Source of the DNA: Magnetospirillum sp. 64-120
GTDB lineage: Bacteria; Pseudomonadota; Alphaproteobacteria; Rhodospirillales; Magnetospirillaceae
DNA: 64,000 nucleotides
Assembly (NCBI GenBank): GCA_001898825.1
Contig: MKVK01000043.1
Location: 186,001 to 250,000, forward strand
Direction: 5' to 3'
Every line of letters starts with the position of its first letter. The stretch's first letter is position 1. Position numbers and translations under genes: made by a program. Below, piece after piece: positions 43,133-52,093 of this stretch. The notes beneath the pieces are model-generated. The model saw nothing but the letters and a program-made list of their open reading frames with translations, was not told the DNA's origin and did not search any database.

Positions 43133-44629
43133 TTACTGCATGTTGATGATGATGGTCTTCTTGTGGGTGAAGTGTTCCAGCATGGATTCCAGCGACGCTT
43201 CCTTGCCCAGACCCGACGCCTTGACGCCGCCATAGGACAGATTGGGCTGCACCACCAGATTCTGGTTCACCTGGACGAAGCCGGCTTCCAGGCGCCGGGT
43301 GGCGTCCATGGCCATCTTCAGGTTGGTGGTCCAGATGGTGGCCGCCAGACCGTAATCGCTGTCATTGGCGGCTTCGATGACGCTATCGAAGTCGCTCCAC
43401 TTGATGACGCAGCACACAGGCCCGAAGATTTCTTCGCGGGCGATGCGGTCGTTGTTGGTGATGCCGGCGAAAATGCGCGGCTGGACGAACTTGCCCTTGG
43501 CCAGCTTGGGATCGGTGGGCATGGCGGACAGCACGATCTCGGTGGCGCCCTTGGTCTCGCGGCCCAGCTTGATATAGCTGTGCACGCGTTCGAACTGGCC
43601 GTCGGAAATGATGGTGCCGATATCGGTCTTTTCGTCCAAGGGGTCGCCCATCACCATGGCGTTCACTTTCTCTTGAACGCGGGCGATGAATTCGTCGTGG
43701 ATGCTTTCATGGACGAAAATGCGCGAGCTGGCGGTGCAGCTTTGGCCCTGGCGGGTGAAGCGCATGCCGGCGATGGCCCCCGCTACCGCCTTGTCCATGT
43801 CGGCATCGGCGCAGATGATCATCGGGCTTTTGCCGCCCAGTTCCAAGGTGACGGGGATCAGCTTCTCGGCGGCGGCCTTGTAGACGATCTTGCCGGTTTC
43901 CACCGAGCCGGTGAAGGTGACCTTCTTGACCTCGGGGTGTTCGACCAGCGGCGCGCCGCATTCCGGGCCGAAACCGGCCAGGATGCTGAAAATGCCGGCG
44001 GGCAGCACGGTGTTCATGATTTGGGTGACGCGCAGCACGGTCAGCGGCGCTTCTTCCGCCGACTTGACCACCACGGCGTTGCCGGCGACCAGGGCGGCGG
44101 CGGCCTTCATGGCCATCAGCAGCAAAGGCACGTTCCACGGGATGATGGCACCGACGACGCCGACGGGCTCGCGCACGGTCATGGTCATCATGTCGGGGTG
44201 GAAGGGCACGGTCTCGCCCTTCAGTTCCGACGCCAGACCGCCGAAGAACACGAACATGTCGGCCAAGACGCTGGCTTCGACGCGGCTTTCGGTGCGCAGT
44301 GCCTTGCCGGTTTCCAAGGCGATCAGGCGGCCCAGTTCTTCCACGTGGTCGGCCAGGACGCGGCCGCATTCGGCCACCAGCTTGCCGCGATTGCGGGCCG
44401 GCAGCTTGGCCCATTCCTTCTGCGCCTTCTTGGCCGCCTGCACCGCCAGATCGACGTCGGCGGCTTCCGAGAACGGCGCCTGGGCCACTTCCTGGCCGGT
44501 GGCCGGGTTGACCACCGGGAAGGTCTTGCCCGAAGCGGCGGGGCGGAACTCGCCCGCCACGAAATTCAGGCCCGACAGGGACTTGGCCAGCTTGAAGGGA
44601 TCAAGTTCGATGCTGGTGGAGACGGTCAT
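43133..44629 (-). CDS. NAD(P)-dependent aldehyde dehydrogenase
   Basis: This 498-residue enzyme of the ALDH superfamily oxidises an aldehyde to the acid. Catalytic cysteine is in RQGQSCTASSR, general-base glutamate in TLELGGKSP, cofactor loop in FTGSVETGK and the oxyanion asparagine in IPWNVPLL. It has the non-acylating type active site, so it is not methylmalonate-semialdehyde dehydrogenase (MmsA), although the setting is valine-like catabolism. The substrate is likely a medium aliphatic or aromatic aldehyde. A REP-like repeat lies upstream. Confidence 0.9.
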   Translation of the reverse strand: MTVSTSIELDPFKLAKSLSGLNFVAGEFRPAASGKTFPVVNPATGQEVAQAPFSEAADVDLAVQAAKKAQKEWAKLPARNRGKLVAECGRVLADHVEELGRLIALETGKALRTESRVEASVLADMFVFFGGLASELKGETVPFHPDMMTMTVREPVGVVGAIIPWNVPLLLMAMKAAAALVAGNAVVVKSAEEAPLTVLRVTQIMNTVLPAGIFSILAGFGPECGAPLVEHPEVKKVTFTGSVETGKIVYKAAAEKLIPVTLELGGKSPMIICADADMDKAVAGAIAGMRFTRQGQSCTASSRIFVHESIHDEFIARVQEKVNAMVMGDPLDEKTDIGTIISDGQFERVHSYIKLGRETKGATEIVLSAMPTDPKLAKGKFVQPRIFAGITNNDRIAREEIFGPVCCVIKWSDFDSVIEAANDSDYGLAATIWTTNLKMAMDATRRLEAGFVQVNQNLVVQPNLSYGGVKASGLGKEASLESMLEHFTHKKTIIINMQ

Positions 44630-44655
44630 GGGATGTCCTTTTCTTTTCGTTTGGC

Positions 44656-44730
44656 GTCATGCCCGGACTCGATCCGGGCATCCACGCTTGCGGCAACCAT
44701 GGATCGCCGGGTCAAGCCCGGCGATGACGA
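44656..44730. repeat. REP-like double palindrome, copy A
   Basis: The element is bounded by GTCAT and ATGACGA and holds two hairpins: ATGCCCGGA-CTCGA-TCCGGGCAT and TCGCCGGG-TCAAG-CCCGGCGA. A second, inverted copy lies at 58601-58662. Sequences of the style GTCATGCCCGG..CCGGGCAT are widespread between genes in alphaproteobacteria. This copy sits between the PaaK-like and aldehyde dehydrogenase genes. Confidence 0.85.
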
Positions 44731-44736
44731 GAAAAC

Positions 44737-45963
44737 TCAACGCTTGTCTTCGATGACCTTGCCATCGTTAGGCAAGCTTCCGGGGGCGTGGAACTCGACC
44801 TCGCCCTTCAGCTTGCAGACCGATTGCAGGGCGTCCTTCAAGGACGTGGCCATGGCGTCGTTCGACTGCTCGCTTTCCACCTGCAAGATCATGCGGTCGT
44901 TGTCGCCCAGCTTGTCCACCACCAGCTTGGCCCGGGTGATGCCAGGGAAACGCTTGGCGACGTCGTTGATCTGGCGGGGATGCACGAACATGCCCTTGAT
45001 CTTGGTGGTCTGGTCGGCGCGGCCCATCCAGCCTTTCAGGCGCATATTGGTGCGTCCGCAGGGGCTTTGGCCTTCCATCACCGCCGACAAATCGCCGGTG
45101 CCGAAACGGATCAGCGGGTAGTCGGGATTGAAGCTGGTGACCACCACCTCGCCCACTTCGCCAGGGGCGACGGGATCGTTGGTGCCGGGGCGGACGATTT
45201 CGACGATGATGTCCTCGTCCACCACCAAGCCTTGCTTGGCCTGTGTTTCATAAGCGATCAGGCCAAGGTCGGCGGTGGCGTAGGCCTGCACCACGTCGCA
45301 GCCCAGATCGGCCAAGGCCTGACGCAGCGGCGGCAGCAACGCTTCGCCCGACACGCAGGCCTTGGTCAGCGACGAATGGTCCAGGCCCATTTCGCGGGCC
45401 TTTTCCAGGATGATCTTCAGGAAGGACGGCGTGCCGGAATAACCCGCCGGCTTCAAATCGGCCACCGCACGGGCCTGCTGTTCGGTGTTGCCGACGCCGG
45501 CCGGGAAGACCGGGCAGCCCAAGGCATGGGCGCCGGTTTCGAACATGATGCCGCCCGGGGTGAAGTGATAGGCGAAGCAATTGTGCAGCAAATCACCTTC
45601 GCGGAAACCGGCGGCGTAAAGGGCGCGGCCGATACGCCACCAATCGCGGCCCTTGCCTTCCGGGTCGTAGATGGGGCCGGGCGAGGCGAAGACGCGGAAC
45701 AGCTTGCCGTTGGCGGTGGCGTTCAGCCCACCGAACGGGGTGTTTTCCTGCTGGATGTCGATCAGGTCGGACTTGCGGGTCACCGGCAACTGCGCCAGGG
45801 CGGCCCGGCTGTTGATGGCGGCAGCGTCGAATCCGGCCAGCAGCTTGCCGAAATAAGGGGCGTTCGCCTTGGCATGCCCCACCTGACCGGGCAGCGCCGC
45901 CATCAGCGCCGCTTCGCGTTCGTCGGCCGACCGGGTTTCCTTGGCATCGTAGAATTCGCTCAT
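44737..45963 (-). CDS. Phenylacetate-CoA-ligase-like AMP-forming ligase (PaaK type)
   Basis: This 408-residue adenylate-forming enzyme resembles PaaK: short form, SGTPSFLKIILEKA in place of the longer P-loop of the FadD type, CVSGEALLPPLRQAL, ATADLGLIAYE and a C-terminal lid with GRADQTTKIKGMFVHPRQI. It would activate an aromatic or other carboxylate to its CoA ester via an acyl-AMP. It directly follows the LivHMKF transporter genes, 10 bases after livF, so uptake and activation of one substrate are probably linked. Phenylacetate itself is not proven; no paaABCDE genes are present. Confidence 0.85.
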   Translation of the reverse strand: MSEFYDAKETRSADEREAALMAALPGQVGHAKANAPYFGKLLAGFDAAAINSRAALAQLPVTRKSDLIDIQQENTPFGGLNATANGKLFRVFASPGPIYDPEGKGRDWWRIGRALYAAGFREGDLLHNCFAYHFTPGGIMFETGAHALGCPVFPAGVGNTEQQARAVADLKPAGYSGTPSFLKIILEKAREMGLDHSSLTKACVSGEALLPPLRQALADLGCDVVQAYATADLGLIAYETQAKQGLVVDEDIIVEIVRPGTNDPVAPGEVGEVVVTSFNPDYPLIRFGTGDLSAVMEGQSPCGRTNMRLKGWMGRADQTTKIKGMFVHPRQINDVAKRFPGITRAKLVVDKLGDNDRMILQVESEQSNDAMATSLKDALQSVCKLKGEVEFHAPGSLPNDGKVIEDKR

Positions 45964-45973
45964 GGTCGGCGCC

Positions 45974-46798
45974 TCACAGCCAGCGCTTGCGGCGCTTGTA
46001 GGACTTCAGGTTCTTGAACGACTTACGTTCCTTGTCGCCGCCCAGATAGAACTCTTTGACGTCTTCGTTGTTGATCAGGTCTTCTTTGGCGCCGTCCAGC
46101 ATGATCTTGCCGGATTCCATGATGTAGCCGAAATCGGCCACCTTCAGCGCCATGCGGGCGTTTTGTTCCACCAGCAAGATGGTAATGCCCAGATCGGCGC
46201 AGATGTGTTCGATGATGCCGAACACTTCCTTGACCAACAAAGGCGACAGGCCCATGGACGGTTCGTCCAGCAAGATCATCTTGGGGCGCGCCATCAAGGC
46301 GCGGCCGATGGCCAGCATCTGCTGTTCGCCGCCCGACAGGTAGCCGGCCATGCCGGTGCGTTCCTTCAGGCGGGGGAAATAGTTGTAGACCATGTCGATG
46401 TCGTCGCGGATGGCGCGCGCCCCGTCACGACGGGTGAAGGCGCCCAGGCGCAGGTTTTCCAGACAGGTCATGTCTTCGACGATGCGGCGGCCTTCCATCA
46501 CCTGGAAGATGCCGCGACGGACGATTTCTTCCGGGCTTTTGTTGGCGATTTCCTCGCCCTCGAAGGTGATCGAGCCGCGGGTGACTTCGCCGTCCTCGGT
46601 GGCCAAGAGGCCGGAAATGGCTTTCAGCGTGGTGGACTTGCCGGCGCCGTTGGGGCCCAGCAGGGTCACCACCTTGCCCTTGGGCACGTCCAGGCTGACG
46701 CCGCGCAGGACCAAGATGACGTCGTCATAGACGACTTCGATGTTGTTGACCGACAGCAAGGGCTGTTCGGGGGTAATCTTCAGGGCGGGTTCAGCCAT
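45974..46798 (-). CDS. livF: Branched-chain-type ABC transporter ATPase LivF
   Basis: This 274-residue ATPase has Walker A GPNGAGKST, signature LSGGEQQMLAIGRAL, Walker B MILLDEPSMGL and a switch region LLVEQNARMAL, the set typical of LivF. It pairs with LivG to drive LivH/LivM. A basic C-terminal tail (KERKSFKNLKSYKRRKRWL) is longer than in standard LivF. The start MAEPALKITPEQP is preferred to an ATG six codons earlier; the spacing to the ribosome site was not decisive. Confidence 0.9.
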   Translation of the reverse strand: MAEPALKITPEQPLLSVNNIEVVYDDVILVLRGVSLDVPKGKVVTLLGPNGAGKSTTLKAISGLLATEDGEVTRGSITFEGEEIANKSPEEIVRRGIFQVMEGRRIVEDMTCLENLRLGAFTRRDGARAIRDDIDMVYNYFPRLKERTGMAGYLSGGEQQMLAIGRALMARPKMILLDEPSMGLSPLLVKEVFGIIEHICADLGITILLVEQNARMALKVADFGYIMESGKIMLDGAKEDLINNEDVKEFYLGGDKERKSFKNLKSYKRRKRWL

Positions 46799-46825
46799 GT
46801 CAGCACCTGCGCGCAAGGGAAAAGG

Positions 46826-46850
46826 GGGAGGCCGGCGGCACCGGCCTCCC
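46826..46850 (-). other. Hairpin between livK and livF
   Basis: GGGAGGCCGG and CCGGCCTCCC form a perfect ten-pair stem with a five-base loop, 14 bases after the livK stop; on the minus strand it is followed by CCTTTTC. It mirrors the hairpin after nrtA and may be a partial terminator or decay barrier that favours binding protein. Confidence 0.65.
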
Positions 46851-46864
46851 GGTTTCAGGCGTGC

Positions 46865-48097
46865 TTACCAGCCCAGCCATTCCGGACGGCGGGGCAACTC
46901 GACGCTGTGGACCTTGTGCATGGTGAACTTGTCACCCTTCACGTCGGCCTGATAGACCAGAACCTGGGTCGAACCGCGATGGTCGTCGGCCTTCCAAGTG
47001 GACGGCAGGCAGACGCCTTCCAGGCCGGCCGGGACCCAGTTGGCCTTCTTGTACATGGCGGCCTTGATGTTGGGGCCGGTGACGCCGCCGGGCATGGTGG
47101 CGGCCATGTCCATGGCTTCCTTCATGTAATAGGCCGAGCAGATGCCACGGGTATAGTGGACCGGACGCTCTTCCTTGCCTTCGGGATCGGCGGCCTTCGA
47201 GATTTCACGCACCAGCTTCATGCCGGGCACGTCGTCGTTCCAAGTGGCGGCGCCCACCACCCAGACGATGCCGTTGGCGGCTTCGCCGGAAGCCTTCAGG
47301 CCCGATTCGTCCATGCCCCAGATGTTGGCCATGAACTGGGCCTTGGTGCCCACGGTTTCGCAGCTCTTCAACAGCGAGATGGTCGAGCCGGCGGTGTTGG
47401 CCAGATAGGCGTAATCGGCGGCCGATTCCTTCAGGCTCAGGCACTGGGCCTTGAAGTCGCCGGGCTTCAGCGAGTACTGGATCGGGTTCAGGATCTCGAA
47501 GCCCTTTTCCTTGGCATAGGCGCCACAGGCGTCCTTGGGGGCGTTGGGATAGGGGTGGTTGTCGCCCATGTGGACGAACTTGGGCGCACCCTTGCCGCCC
47601 TTCTTCTTCCAGTCGGCGGCGGCCCAATCCACCAGACCACGGCAGCCGTCGGTGTAGCTGGGACCATAGAAGAAGTTGTAGGGCGCGGCCTTGGCCGAGG
47701 TCTTGCCCATGGGATCGGTCAGGTGACCGGAATAAGAGGCCGAGAAATAGGGGATCTCGTCCTTGGCGACCGTGGCCGACAGGGCTTCGGTGTCACCGGT
47801 GCCCCAGCCCTGGATGGCGGCCAGCTTGTGTTCGGACGTCCACTTCTTGTACTGCGCCATGGCGCGCGGCACTTGGTAGGAATAGTCCACGGTCTCGAAG
47901 TCGATCTTGGTGCCACCGACGCCGCCATGGGCGTTGATGTAGTTCATGGCGTCGGCGACACCGGCGGCGAACGGCTTGGACACCGAGGCGGTGGCGCCGG
48001 TCAGGTCGGCCAGGTGGCCGACATAGATTTCAGCGGCCGAGGCGGCGGCGGACAAGCCCAGGGTCATGGCCGCGCTGGCCAAAAGCAAATTACGCAT
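46865..48097 (-). CDS. livK: ABC transporter periplasmic substrate-binding protein, LivK type
   Basis: This 410-residue exported protein (signal MRNLLLASAAMTLGLSAAASA) has the type I binding fold of the Peripla_BP_6 group (VGHLADLTGATASVSKPFAAGVADAMNYINAHGGVGGTKIDF). Several cysteines (GCRGL, ACGAYA, QCLSL, SCETV, ICSAYY, VCLPST) are more than in amino-acid LivK. This branch often binds aromatic acids or other carboxylates, which fits the two CoA ligases beside it. The start has GGGAGG eight bases upstream. Confidence 0.87.
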   Translation of the reverse strand: MRNLLLASAAMTLGLSAAASAAEIYVGHLADLTGATASVSKPFAAGVADAMNYINAHGGVGGTKIDFETVDYSYQVPRAMAQYKKWTSEHKLAAIQGWGTGDTEALSATVAKDEIPYFSASYSGHLTDPMGKTSAKAAPYNFFYGPSYTDGCRGLVDWAAADWKKKGGKGAPKFVHMGDNHPYPNAPKDACGAYAKEKGFEILNPIQYSLKPGDFKAQCLSLKESAADYAYLANTAGSTISLLKSCETVGTKAQFMANIWGMDESGLKASGEAANGIVWVVGAATWNDDVPGMKLVREISKAADPEGKEERPVHYTRGICSAYYMKEAMDMAATMPGGVTGPNIKAAMYKKANWVPAGLEGVCLPSTWKADDHRGSTQVLVYQADVKGDKFTMHKVHSVELPRRPEWLGW

Positions 48098-48161
48098 TCG
48101 TTTTCCTCCCAATGTGTTTATCGGTTTGGTTGGGCCGTTTTGGCCTCGTTGTTGGGTAAGC

Positions 48162-49235
48162 TTAGTAAGAGAACGGATAGAACTTCCAGTAGGACCGGAT
48201 CAGGCGCCAGCGATGGACCAGGCCATCGGGCTCGAAGATCAGGAACAAGATGATGGCAAGACCGATCGAGGCCTGCTTGATCGAGGCCAAGCCTTCGGCC
48301 AGCCAGCCGACATTGCCGCCGACCAGCGTCTTGGCGATGCCGACGCCGCCTTCCATGACTTCCGGCAGCAGCACCATGAAGGTGGTGCCCATCAGCGTGC
48401 CGGCAACCGAGCCCAGGCCGCCGATGATGATCATGCCCAGGAATTCGATGGACATCAGGATGGTGAAGCCCTCGGCCGAGACGAAGCCCAGATAGTGACC
48501 GTATAGCGCCCCGCCCAGGCCGGCGTAGAAAGACGACAGGCCGAAGGACAGGATACGGTACTTGGTCAGGTTGATGCCCATGACCTCGGCCGACAGGTAG
48601 TGGTCGCGCACGGCGATGAAAGCGCGGCCGTCACGGGACCTCAGCAGGTTGGTGCCGATCAGGAACATGACCACCACCCAGAACAGCACCACGTAGAAGA
48701 AGCCCTTGTCGCCCGACAGGTCGTAACCGAACAGGTTGACCGGATTGGCCGCGGCACCCGACGACCCGCCCGAGAACCAGTCGGCGCGGGCGAAGAAGTC
48801 TTCCAGGATGAACTGGGACGCGAAGGTGGCGATGGCCAGGTACAGGCCCTTCAGGCGGCCGGCGGGAATGCCGAACAGCAGCCCCAAAAAGGTGGTCATC
48901 ACCGCCGCCAGCGGCATGGCCAACACCACGGGCACGCCGAACGAATTGTTGAGCCAAGCGGAAGCGAAGGCGCCGAAGCCGAAGAAACCGGCATGGCCCA
49001 GGGAAATCTGCCCGGTATAGCCGACCAGGATGTTCAACCCCAAGGCAGCGATGCCCATGAAGCCGATCTGGATCAACAGCGACAGGTAGTAGTTGTTGAG
49101 GATCATGGGGGCGGCGATCAGCGCCAGGACGCCCACCACCGCCCAGGCCCGCATGACGGGCGTGTCGAAGATGGTGGTGTCCTTGGCGTAGCTGGTCTTG
49201 AACTGGCCGCAGGGGATCAGGCTGGAAGTGATCAT
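48162..49235 (-). CDS. livM: Branched-chain-type ABC permease LivM
   Basis: This 357-residue permease has about eight to ten membrane helices and the LivM signatures LNILVGYTGQISLGHAGFFGFGAFASAWL and RDHYLSAEVMGINLTKYRILSFGLSSFYAGLGGALYGHYLGFVS, the ATPase-contact loop. It forms the channel with LivH. It starts four bases after the livH stop. Confidence 0.92.
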   Translation of the reverse strand: MITSSLIPCGQFKTSYAKDTTIFDTPVMRAWAVVGVLALIAAPMILNNYYLSLLIQIGFMGIAALGLNILVGYTGQISLGHAGFFGFGAFASAWLNNSFGVPVVLAMPLAAVMTTFLGLLFGIPAGRLKGLYLAIATFASQFILEDFFARADWFSGGSSGAAANPVNLFGYDLSGDKGFFYVVLFWVVVMFLIGTNLLRSRDGRAFIAVRDHYLSAEVMGINLTKYRILSFGLSSFYAGLGGALYGHYLGFVSAEGFTILMSIEFLGMIIIGGLGSVAGTLMGTTFMVLLPEVMEGGVGIAKTLVGGNVGWLAEGLASIKQASIGLAIILFLIFEPDGLVHRWRLIRSYWKFYPFSY

Positions 49236-49239
49236 CGCC

Positions 49240-50133
49240 TTACACTCGCTCGATCTTGTGGGTGCCGAACAGGCCGTAGGGCTTGATCATCAAGATGATG
49301 ATCAGCACGTAGAACGGCGCCACGGTATAAAGGTTGCCCAGGTGCAGCCATTGGCCGTCCACGTATTCGGCGAAGTTTTCCAGCAATCCGATGATCAGGC
49401 CGCCGACGATGGCGCCGATGATGGAATCAAGCCCGCCGACGATCACCGCCGGGAACACCTTGATGCCGAAGAACGACAGCGCGCCTGACACGCCGTTGAC
49501 CATGCCGACCACCACACCGGCCAAAGCCGACACCATGGCGGAAATGGCCCAGGCCATGGCGAAGACGTTCTTCACCGAAATCCCTAGGCTTTGCGCCACC
49601 TGCTGGTTGAAGGCGGTGGCCCGCATGGCCAGACCCATGCGCGAATACTTGAAGAACCAGGCGAAGCCGCCCATCACCAGGATGGAGACCACCAGGCTCA
49701 TCAGATAGGCCGGCTGAACCGACAGGCCGAACACGTCCACCGATTTGACCGGGAAGATTTCCGGGAAGGGCTGCACGTCGGCACCGAAGATCCACTTGGT
49801 GATGGCCTGGAAGAAGATGGACAGGCCGATGGTGACCATGATCACCGAGATGATCGGCTCGCCGATCAAGGGCCGCAGCACCACCATTTGCAGGGCGATG
49901 CCGAACACCATCATGAACAGGAAGGTCAGCGGGAACGAGAACCAGAACGGCAGGCCGGCGTCGACCACCAGCCACCAGCAGGTCCAGGCACCGATCAGCA
50001 GGAACTCGCCCTGGGCGAAGTTCACCACCTGCGTCGACTTGTAGATCAGCACGAAGCACATGGCCACCACGCCGTACAGCGTGCCGACGATGAGACCGTT
50101 CAAAAGCAATTGGAAAAGCAGATTGCCGGACAT
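49240..50133 (-). CDS. livH: Branched-chain-type ABC permease LivH
   Basis: This 297-residue permease has about eight helices and the LivH signatures LNGLIVGTLYGVVAMCFVLIYKSTQVVNFAQGEFLLIGAWTCWWL and RATAFNQQVAQSLGISVKNVFAMAWAISAMVSALAGVVVG. It partners LivM. It follows the acyl-CoA ligase gene by 11 bases. Confidence 0.92.
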   Translation of the reverse strand: MSGNLLFQLLLNGLIVGTLYGVVAMCFVLIYKSTQVVNFAQGEFLLIGAWTCWWLVVDAGLPFWFSFPLTFLFMMVFGIALQMVVLRPLIGEPIISVIMVTIGLSIFFQAITKWIFGADVQPFPEIFPVKSVDVFGLSVQPAYLMSLVVSILVMGGFAWFFKYSRMGLAMRATAFNQQVAQSLGISVKNVFAMAWAISAMVSALAGVVVGMVNGVSGALSFFGIKVFPAVIVGGLDSIIGAIVGGLIIGLLENFAEYVDGQWLHLGNLYTVAPFYVLIIILMIKPYGLFGTHKIERV

Positions 50134-50144
50134 GAGGGGTCTCC

Positions 50145-52079
50145 CTATTCGGCGGCCATGGCGGCGGCGGGGGCGGGCAGCAGGGTGATCACCTTCAGCT
50201 CGGTCTTGACCCGGGTGGTCGAGCCATCCTGGAAGGTGATGACCGCGTCCACCGGCACCATCTCGCGGTCGGCGTACATGGAATCGATGATGTCACCGTA
50301 TTTCTCGTTGATGACGCCGCGACGGACCTTGCGGGTGCGGGTCAACTCGCCGTCATCGGCGTCCAGTTCCTTGTACAGCAACAGGAACTTACGGATGCGC
50401 TGGGGTTCGGGCAGGGTGGCGTTGACCTTTTCCACCTCGGCCTTCAACAGGGCATAGACCTGTTCCTGGGCCGACAGGTTGGTGTAGTTGGTAAACGCGA
50501 TGCCCTTCTGCTCGGCCCATTTGGACACGATGGAATAGCGGATGCAGACGATGGCCGACAGGTACGGCTTGTCGGCGCCCAGGATCACCGCTTCGGCGAT
50601 GAAGGGCGAGAACTTCAGCTTGTTCTCGATGAACTGGGGCGAGAAACGCACGCCGCCCGAGGTGGTGGCCAGATCCTTGATGCGGTCGATGACCACCAGA
50701 TGGCCGTTTTCCTTTTTCACATAGCCGGCGTCGCCGGTCTTCAGCCAATTGCCGTCGACGATGTCGGCCTTGGACGCTTCCGGGTTCTTGTAATAGCCGG
50801 TGAACATGCCGTCGGTGCGGGCGACGATTTCGCCGACGCCGTTATGGTCGGGGTTGTCGATGCGGAATTCGGCGTCGTCGAAGGGAATGCCGACGCTGTC
50901 GAAATCGATGTCGTTGCCCCGATGCACCGTGTAGGCGCCGGCCAGTTCGGTCTGACCATAGATCTGGCGCAGCGGCACGCCCATGGCCAGGAAGAAGCGG
51001 AAGGTATCGGGCCCCAGGGCGGCGCCGCCGGTGGCGGCCGACTTCAGATAGCTGAACCCGATCCGGTCCCTGAGCGCCTTGAACAGGATCTGGTCGGCCA
51101 GCCACGACCGCTTGCCCTGGTCCAGGGCGGCCATGCCCAGCTTCATGCCCAGGTCGAACATCCAACGCTTGAACGGCGTCGAATCCATCATGCGCGAGCG
51201 GACTTCGGCGGCGATGGCTTCCCAGGTCCGGGGCGCCAGCAGCACGAAATGCGGGCCGATTTCCCGCATGTCGGGCATCTGGGTTTCCGGTTCCTCGACG
51301 AAGTTGACGACGTTGCGGCAGACCAGCGGCTGACCGACGGCGTAGATCTGTTCCATGATCCACGGCAGCGGCAGCACCGAGACGTAATTGTCGCCGGCGG
51401 CCTTTTCGTCGGCCCGCAAGTAGGCGGTGCAGTGACGCAGGAACGGCCCCGACTGCAGCTGGGCCAGCTTGGGGTTGGACGTGGTGCCCGAGGTGGTTAC
51501 CAGCACCGAGATGTCGTCGCCCAGGCCGGCATCGACTTCGGCGTCGTAACGGTTCGGTTCGCGGGCCGCCAACTCGTCGCCCATGCGGCGCAAATCGAGG
51601 GCGTTGACCAGCTTGTCGTCCTTGTACTTGCGCATGCCGCGCGGGTCGAAATAGACGATGTGCTTCAGGCTGGGCACTTCCGGGGCGATTTCCAGAAGCT
51701 TGTCCACCTGCTCCTCGTCTTCTGCCATCACCACCGAGGCGGCGGTGTAATTCAGCAGATAGGCGACTTCGGCGTTCATGCTGTCCTGGTAGACGCCCAT
51801 GGACAGGGCGCCTACGGCATGCGCCGCCAGCTCGCTCCAGATCCATTCCGGACGGTTCTTGCCCAAGATGGCGACCACGTCACCGCGCTTGACCCCCATT
51901 GCGGCCAGGCCCAGGGCCAGACGGCGCACTTCGTTGTGGACATCGGACCAGGTGAACAGGTTCCAGATGCCGAATTCCTTTTCCCGCATGGCGGTGTCTT
52001 TGGGCCAGCGTCGGGCGTTTTCCCGCAACAGCTTGGGGAAGGTGTCGAACTTGCTGACGTCGTTGTAGTCGTGGCTCAT
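50145..52079 (-). CDS. Long-chain-type acyl-CoA synthetase within the liv operon
   Basis: This 644-residue AMP-forming ligase has P-loop LVTTSGTTSNPKLAQL, core LPLPWIMEQIYAVGQPL, adenine motif IYGQTELAG and lid motifs DGNWLKTGDAGYV and VVIDRIKDLATTSGG, like long-chain fatty acid-CoA ligases (FadD/ACSL form) of about the same length. Its place between livG and livH shows that it works on what the transporter imports, probably a fatty or aromatic acid, trapping it as CoA ester. The true start is MSHDYNDVSKF; the longer frame is read-through from livG. Confidence 0.88.
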   Translation of the reverse strand: MSHDYNDVSKFDTFPKLLRENARRWPKDTAMREKEFGIWNLFTWSDVHNEVRRLALGLAAMGVKRGDVVAILGKNRPEWIWSELAAHAVGALSMGVYQDSMNAEVAYLLNYTAASVVMAEDEEQVDKLLEIAPEVPSLKHIVYFDPRGMRKYKDDKLVNALDLRRMGDELAAREPNRYDAEVDAGLGDDISVLVTTSGTTSNPKLAQLQSGPFLRHCTAYLRADEKAAGDNYVSVLPLPWIMEQIYAVGQPLVCRNVVNFVEEPETQMPDMREIGPHFVLLAPRTWEAIAAEVRSRMMDSTPFKRWMFDLGMKLGMAALDQGKRSWLADQILFKALRDRIGFSYLKSAATGGAALGPDTFRFFLAMGVPLRQIYGQTELAGAYTVHRGNDIDFDSVGIPFDDAEFRIDNPDHNGVGEIVARTDGMFTGYYKNPEASKADIVDGNWLKTGDAGYVKKENGHLVVIDRIKDLATTSGGVRFSPQFIENKLKFSPFIAEAVILGADKPYLSAIVCIRYSIVSKWAEQKGIAFTNYTNLSAQEQVYALLKAEVEKVNATLPEPQRIRKFLLLYKELDADDGELTRTRKVRRGVINEKYGDIIDSMYADREMVPVDAVITFQDGSTTRVKTELKVITLLPAPAAAMAAE

Positions 52080-52093
52080 TTTGGCTCCCCTGC

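Noticed and set aside
43133..44629. Methylmalonate-semialdehyde dehydrogenase (MmsA)
   Set aside because: Active-site RQGQSCTASSR and length fit ordinary non-acylating aldehyde dehydrogenases; the CoA-acylating MmsA pattern is absent.
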